46,883 bases of DNA from Chloroflexota bacterium (GTDB taxonomy: Bacteria > Chloroflexota > Ktedonobacteria > Ktedonobacterales > Ktedonobacteraceae), in the NCBI GenBank assembly GCA_005879655.1, contig VBJK01000071.1:1-46883 (forward strand), in the 5' to 3' direction. The position numbers and the translations under genes were made by a program. Shown here one piece after another: positions 43,316 to 46,883 of this stretch (position 1 is the first letter of the stretch; the number at the start of each line of letters is the position of its first letter). The notes under the pieces were generated by a model. It saw nothing but the letters and a program-made list of their open reading frames with translations. It was not told the DNA's origin and did not search any database.

Positions 43316-43337
43316 ACGTTCTTCTCTCTTTAGTAAG

Positions 43338-44426
43338 TTATGCCTTGACACCGCTTGTCTGGACTTTGCGGATCAGCAGACGGCCAGCGAGCGTACAGTA
43401 ACCAAGTCCATTGGCGTGAACAGGGTCATCAGGGCGAGAAAGATGAGGAATACGCTGTTTCAACATAGAATGGAAATAGTATACACCTCCACCAATGTTG
43501 AGTACTGGCTTGAAACTGGCTGCTACCGCATCGCGGTCACTTTGCCGCCAAGCGGTGGCAACGAAAGAAGCAATTTCGCTTCCGACCTGCCTCACAGCTT
43601 CACGCGCCAGACGATCTAGCTCAATCATACTGACTGTTTTCCCATAGACAGCAATATCAGGATAGCCACGATCCCCATTTGACGCATAAGCATACATTAC
43701 TTCACGTGCTTCTAGCAATGATAATGGACGATTGTACTTATTTTCAAAAGTATCCATCAGGATCTGGGTGGCTGAGTCTACACCCAATGGCTTGCCTTTG
43801 CAGTATTCGGTAACGGGTACCTGTCCGCGCGCAACATACAGATCGGTTGTACGACCACCAATGTCGATGACTGCGCTCTCAGTCATCTTGCTCACCGTTT
43901 GATCACCATAGGCAATGAGCGCGCCAGCGCCCTCCATTACGACTGTTGCAACCTCGATAGTCGCCCTACGCCAGGTTTCGCCGTTGTCTAGTGTAAAGAC
44001 ATGTGTGCCATCTAAAGCTGCTTTGATGTTGGCACGTAATGCTACGTTCTTCATGTAGGTTTCGGTAGGTAAGCCGGTGACAACATAGAGGCCAAATTCA
44101 AGATCGGGTATCATTGTTCCTGCAATGGTGAGTAGACCACGCAAACTGTATCTGCTGGCGTAGCGCTGAATATCGCCACGCCCATGATAGACTTCCACTG
44201 CCTGCTGTAATGCCAGATCACCAACGGCATAAGCCATCTCTTCACCAAAAGATTGAATAACATGCATACTTGATTGATCTACTCTGATGCCTAAATTCTG
44301 CATTGCACTTATATCAGCTTTGGCAAATGCTGTCGGAATGCTGTGTGAGACGCTTCTTCCATTAACGACTGTCACACCTCCCATTTCTGCATTCCCAAAA
44401 TCATGCCCGTAAGGGTACCATTTCAT
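43338..44426 (-). CDS. ParM/StbA-like actin-family ATPase
   Basis: 362 residues from ATG 44426 (MKWYPYGHDFGNAEMGG), which has an AGGA site. Actin-fold nucleotide motifs are present: phosphate-1 HDFGNAE (Asp9, Asn12), phosphate-2 VIDIGGRTTDLYV, adenosine motif VLNIGGGVYYF, and YVVTGLPTE and GKPLGVDSA segments usual in ParM/Alp-type proteins. These polymerise into filaments that segregate plasmid DNA or organise other cargo. Here it lies beside rnpB and cardiolipin synthase in a chromosomal setting, with a small downstream partner. Whether the cargo is DNA, membrane or something else is open. Confidence 0.85.
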   Translation of the reverse strand: MKWYPYGHDFGNAEMGGVTVVNGRSVSHSIPTAFAKADISAMQNLGIRVDQSSMHVIQSFGEEMAYAVGDLALQQAVEVYHGRGDIQRYASRYSLRGLLTIAGTMIPDLEFGLYVVTGLPTETYMKNVALRANIKAALDGTHVFTLDNGETWRRATIEVATVVMEGAGALIAYGDQTVSKMTESAVIDIGGRTTDLYVARGQVPVTEYCKGKPLGVDSATQILMDTFENKYNRPLSLLEAREVMYAYASNGDRGYPDIAVYGKTVSMIELDRLAREAVRQVGSEIASFVATAWRQSDRDAVAASFKPVLNIGGGVYYFHSMLKQRIPHLSRPDDPVHANGLGYCTLAGRLLIRKVQTSGVKA

Positions 44427-44611
44427 AGAGACACGTTCCTTTCTGTATACCCTCCAATAAACAAGGTATATACCTCCATTCTTATCATAACGAATGAGCT
44501 TCTCGCTTGTATCTGCTTTATTCAATAAACGGTACTGAATGTGAGATAGTGGCAAGCGGGAGAAAAAATAGACCAATCGTCAACGTAGTCTCTTCAGCTA
44601 GCAAAAATGGC

Positions 44612-45850
44612 CTATAAGAGTGGGCGCAGGGGTAACAGGACGAACTCAGCAAACTTCTTGAGCACTAAGCGACTTTCCCATTCGGCCAGTGTCAACTCAT
44701 GAGCATTGGTGGCATCGTTGAGGAAGATCTCTTCCATCTGTTGTGCTACTGTTTTGTCGTATACTTCGGCATTGACTTCAAAGTTACCGACTAGGCTTAG
44801 ACGGTCTATATTGGTCGTGCCAACTGTCGTCCAGATGCCATCTATGGTTGCGGTTTTCGCATGGATCATCGCGTTTTGGTAGAGAAATAAGCGGACGCCT
44901 TTCTTGAGACAACGGCTATAGAAGCCACGCGCTAACCAGTCAGCGATAACATGATTGGAGGTAGCTGGTAACAAAATACGCACATCTACACCACGTTCAG
45001 CTGCGTCGAGCAATGCTCTGAGGACAATCCTGTCAGGAATGAAGTATGCCTGCGTCATATAAATGTGCTTTTGAGCACGCTCGATCGCTTCTAAGTAAAC
45101 GGCGCGAATAGGGAAGATGACCATCTGTGGATCGTTACGATAGATATTGATACGAGAATCCCAGGCTCTAAGACCACCATCACGTAGCTTCGGTTGCTGA
45201 CGTGCCGAATAGAGATTCCACATATCAACGAACACAAGCTCCAGTTCGATAGCAGCAGAACCACTGAGACGCATATGCGTATCACGCCATTGTGTGGCGT
45301 ACGCTTCACCAACATTGTAGCCACCGACAAACGCTGTGTAGCTATCTACTACTAGCATCTTACGGTGATCACGAGCATAAGTGCGCAGTTGGAGTGGGCG
45401 TAGTGGCCAGGAGATGATGGGATATTTCCACACGTGCAGGGAAGAGGGAAATTGCTTGAAGTCGTGAGGCACAACTAGATTAGCGAAGCTATCGAAGATG
45501 ATATAGACTTCAACTCCGCGTTGCGCTGCTGAGATGAGTGCTTGTTTAAACTTCTGACCAACCTCATCATCTTTCCAGATAAACGTCTCAAAGAAAATGC
45601 GGTGCTTGGCGTGGCGGATTTCGTCTAGCATCGCTGCATACAGATCCTGTCCATAGGTGTACAACTGCACCTGTGAGGTGCCTATCTGTACAGGCTCACG
45701 AGGATGCGAATGGAGGAAATGTCCCTGTGCATGAAAGCGTTTTCGCCAGCTATCAGAGAGAACAATGGTACCAATAACGAACAGTTGCAGGGCGAAAAAG
45801 GCTAGCATACACCGTATAAGCCACCGCCGCAATGGTAGGCGTCTGAACAT
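44612..45850 (-). CDS. cls: cardiolipin synthase-like phospholipase D protein
   Basis: 412 residues. N-terminal membrane helix at about 13-31 (CMLAFFALQLFVIGTIVL). Two phospholipase D HKD motifs: His162-Lys164-Asp169 in DHRKMLVVD and His330-Lys332-Asp337 in HAKTATID. Each is followed by the GGYNVGE- or GTTNIDRLS-type segment. It condenses phosphatidylglycerol molecules to cardiolipin at the membrane. The single N-terminal helix rather than two is like ClsB/ClsC-type enzymes. It is upstream of the actin-like operon on the same strand, 185 bases apart. A GCTGTCT/AGACAGC hairpin lies in its leader (45871-45894). Confidence 0.9.
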   Translation of the reverse strand: MFRRLPLRRWLIRCMLAFFALQLFVIGTIVLSDSWRKRFHAQGHFLHSHPREPVQIGTSQVQLYTYGQDLYAAMLDEIRHAKHRIFFETFIWKDDEVGQKFKQALISAAQRGVEVYIIFDSFANLVVPHDFKQFPSSLHVWKYPIISWPLRPLQLRTYARDHRKMLVVDSYTAFVGGYNVGEAYATQWRDTHMRLSGSAAIELELVFVDMWNLYSARQQPKLRDGGLRAWDSRINIYRNDPQMVIFPIRAVYLEAIERAQKHIYMTQAYFIPDRIVLRALLDAAERGVDVRILLPATSNHVIADWLARGFYSRCLKKGVRLFLYQNAMIHAKTATIDGIWTTVGTTNIDRLSLVGNFEVNAEVYDKTVAQQMEEIFLNDATNAHELTLAEWESRLVLKKFAEFVLLPLRPLL

Positions 45851-46036
45851 AGGTATCTACCTCTCTCATGGCTGTCTCTTGTTCTCAAGACAGCTATCCA
45901 TTGTTGCCAAGTTTATTATATAACTTCGCTGTATTTAATACGCTTGCCAAGCTGGTTAAAGTCTCGATGAATCTTGGGAAATGGAGTTCGCCCCACGCCA
46001 GGGTGGCTTGGCCCCATGGGCGCGAACTTTAGCAGA

Positions 46037-46155
46037 GGGAAGCCCTCTGTGCTGCCTTTCGCTGCTGCCTTCGGCGGCAAAAGTGATGATGTGAGGTATT
46101 TGGGGATACCCCAAAACCCCGCCAGGATGGCTGCCGCCCCTTGGACCCCCGCTTA
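46037..46155. repeat. dispersed multi-hairpin repeat, variant copy
   Basis: A TGCTGCCTTCGGCGGCA hairpin, then ATTTGGGGATACCCCAAA, CCCCGCCAGGATGGC, and CCGCCCCTTGGACCCCCGCTTA. Preceded at ~45980-46036 by GCGAACT-type inverted segments and an AGAGGGAAGCCCTCT hairpin that may belong to the element. It occupies the cls-pfk intergenic region. Confidence 0.7.
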
Positions 46156-46186
46156 AGTACGCACTAGGGCTAGTCTCGTGTCAGGT

Positions 46187-46216
46187 TTGTACAAAGCGTC
46201 CACATAATAGTAATAT
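46187..46216 (+). promoter_or_regulatory. possible promoter of the phosphofructokinase gene
   Basis: TTGTAC (46187-46192), 18-base spacer, TAATAT (46211-46216), giving a leader of about 140 bases before 46361. Other AT-rich boxes nearby make the choice uncertain. Confidence 0.35.
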
Positions 46217-46360
46217 GTTATAGTCTCACAAACCGTTACGGTAATCTGTATTTATGTTATGCTTGATTCCCTGAGACATATACAGCACCATCAAGCGCAA
46301 GATGCGTACTGATGAGATAGCATGATGCATGACAACAACAGAACATGGAGGAGAACTACT

Positions 46361-46883
46361 ATGCCTGCACAAATAACGAAGCCGATTCGCTCACTAGGTG
46401 TGCTCACTGGCGGTGGCGATGTGCCAGGATTAAATGCCGCTATTAAAGCATTAGTCTATCGGGCCGAGACGATGGGCATTCGTGTGCTTGGTTTGCGTTT
46501 AGGCTGGGAGGGCATCACCTTTCTGGATAGGAACCGCACATATGAAGAGCTGGTTTTTGATGCCGATAATCCCAGCACTTGGCCGGGCGGCTATTTGATG
46601 CCCTTAAATCGTTTGAATACACTGACTATTGATCGTATGGGTGGTACAATTTTACAGTCAACGCGTACCAATCCTGCACGTACGAAGGTAAGTGGTTTAC
46701 CGGCGCACCTGCAATCATATGCTGAAGGGCATGATCCTGACGATCGTGTTGACCTGACTGCTGAAGTCCTGGCTAACCTCAATTTCCTGGGTCTGGACGG
46801 ACTCGTGGTAATTGGTGGTGATGATACCCTAAGCTATGGTGCCAAGTTGGTCGCGGAAGGTGTACCCGTCTGGGGTATTCCCA
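46361..46883 (+). CDS. 6-phosphofructokinase, 3' end outside window
   Basis: The first 174 residues from ATG 46361, eight bases after GGAGGAG. MPAQITKPIRSLGVLTGGGDVPGLNAAIKALVYRA is the phosphofructokinase N-terminus with the nucleotide loop GGGDVPGLN. LRLGWEGI and GGTILQSTRTNP follow, and LVVIGGDDTLSYG carries Gly152-Gly153-Asp154-Asp155. In ATP-dependent enzymes the second Asp is usually Gly; Asp there is typical of PPi-dependent or mixed-specificity members. A PPi-using or group-III enzyme is therefore suggested. The catalytic TxDxD and downstream Lys lie beyond the window. Confidence 0.88.
   Translation, partial: MPAQITKPIRSLGVLTGGGDVPGLNAAIKALVYRAETMGIRVLGLRLGWEGITFLDRNRTYEELVFDADNPSTWPGGYLMPLNRLNTLTIDRMGGTILQSTRTNPARTKVSGLPAHLQSYAEGHDPDDRVDLTAEVLANLNFLGLDGLVVIGGDDTLSYGAKLVAEGVPVWGIP

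Overview
The window looks like chromosomal DNA from a Ktedonobacteria-like member of the Chloroflexota. This is inferred from gene content only: many soluble histidine kinases, a Ser/Thr kinase with zinc ribbon and FHA domain, a class V aminotransferase/serA/DUF1015 serine cluster, a T-box leader, a TnpB remnant, and many dispersed GC-rich palindromic repeats between genes of moderate GC. No rRNA, tRNA or CRISPR array was recognised. One stable RNA, RNase P RNA (rnpB), is clear.

Layout. 1-3079: the end of a large HEAT-repeat/coiled-coil protein. 3280-4810: a catalase pseudogene (internal deletion plus two in-frame stops) and a terminator-like hairpin. 4819-11622: a signalling island. On the minus strand it has an H-NOX haem gas-sensor protein, a response regulator broken by one in-frame TAA, and a membrane histidine kinase whose sensor is an ethylene-receptor-type copper domain. 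On the plus strand a three-gene operon encodes a protein with three near-identical PAS domains, a soluble histidine kinase and a REC-histidine kinase hybrid. 11700-18950: housekeeping and accessory enzymes (extended SDR, nitrilase-family hydrolase, GT87-like membrane glycosyltransferase, 1-Cys peroxiredoxin, SDR, MscS channel, small proteins). 19000-23400: serine metabolism genes (class V aminotransferase, 3-phosphoglycerate dehydrogenase, DUF1015). 23400-27700: a minus-strand operon with a T-box leader, alaX and ileS; ileS carries a +1 frameshift. 27940-28650: a decayed tnpB with its right end. 28727-32783: the E1 and E2 subunits of the 2-oxoglutarate dehydrogenase complex. 32800-38650: Ser/Thr kinase-FHA protein, DUF6391-like protein, sulfurtransferase, two CoxG-like SRPBCC proteins facing each other, and a disordered protein of unknown role. 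38657-41575: a GAF/PAS/GAF histidine kinase. 42000-46883: a small conserved-looking protein, rnpB, a ParM-like actin with a small partner, cardiolipin synthase, and the start of a 6-phosphofructokinase.

Two families of dispersed repeats punctuate the window. One is an ~85-bp multi-hairpin unit with a core of type TTTGGGGACACCCCAAA, usually lying against gene ends. The other is a palindrome with up to 40-bp arms, one copy of which sits in frame inside the GT87-like gene. Several genes are visibly decayed (catalase, response regulator, tnpB, ileS). A fragment of the ileS 3' end is duplicated 4 kb away, so the region has been rearranged recently.

The most interesting biology is the juxtaposition of a copper/ethylene-type sensor kinase, a haem NO-type sensor and a multi-PAS phosphorelay at 4.9-11.6 kb. 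Next come the chromosomal ParM-like operon and the T-box-alaX-ileS arrangement with what looks like an ultrashort Stem I. All functions are read from sequence motifs by eye; no database search was run.
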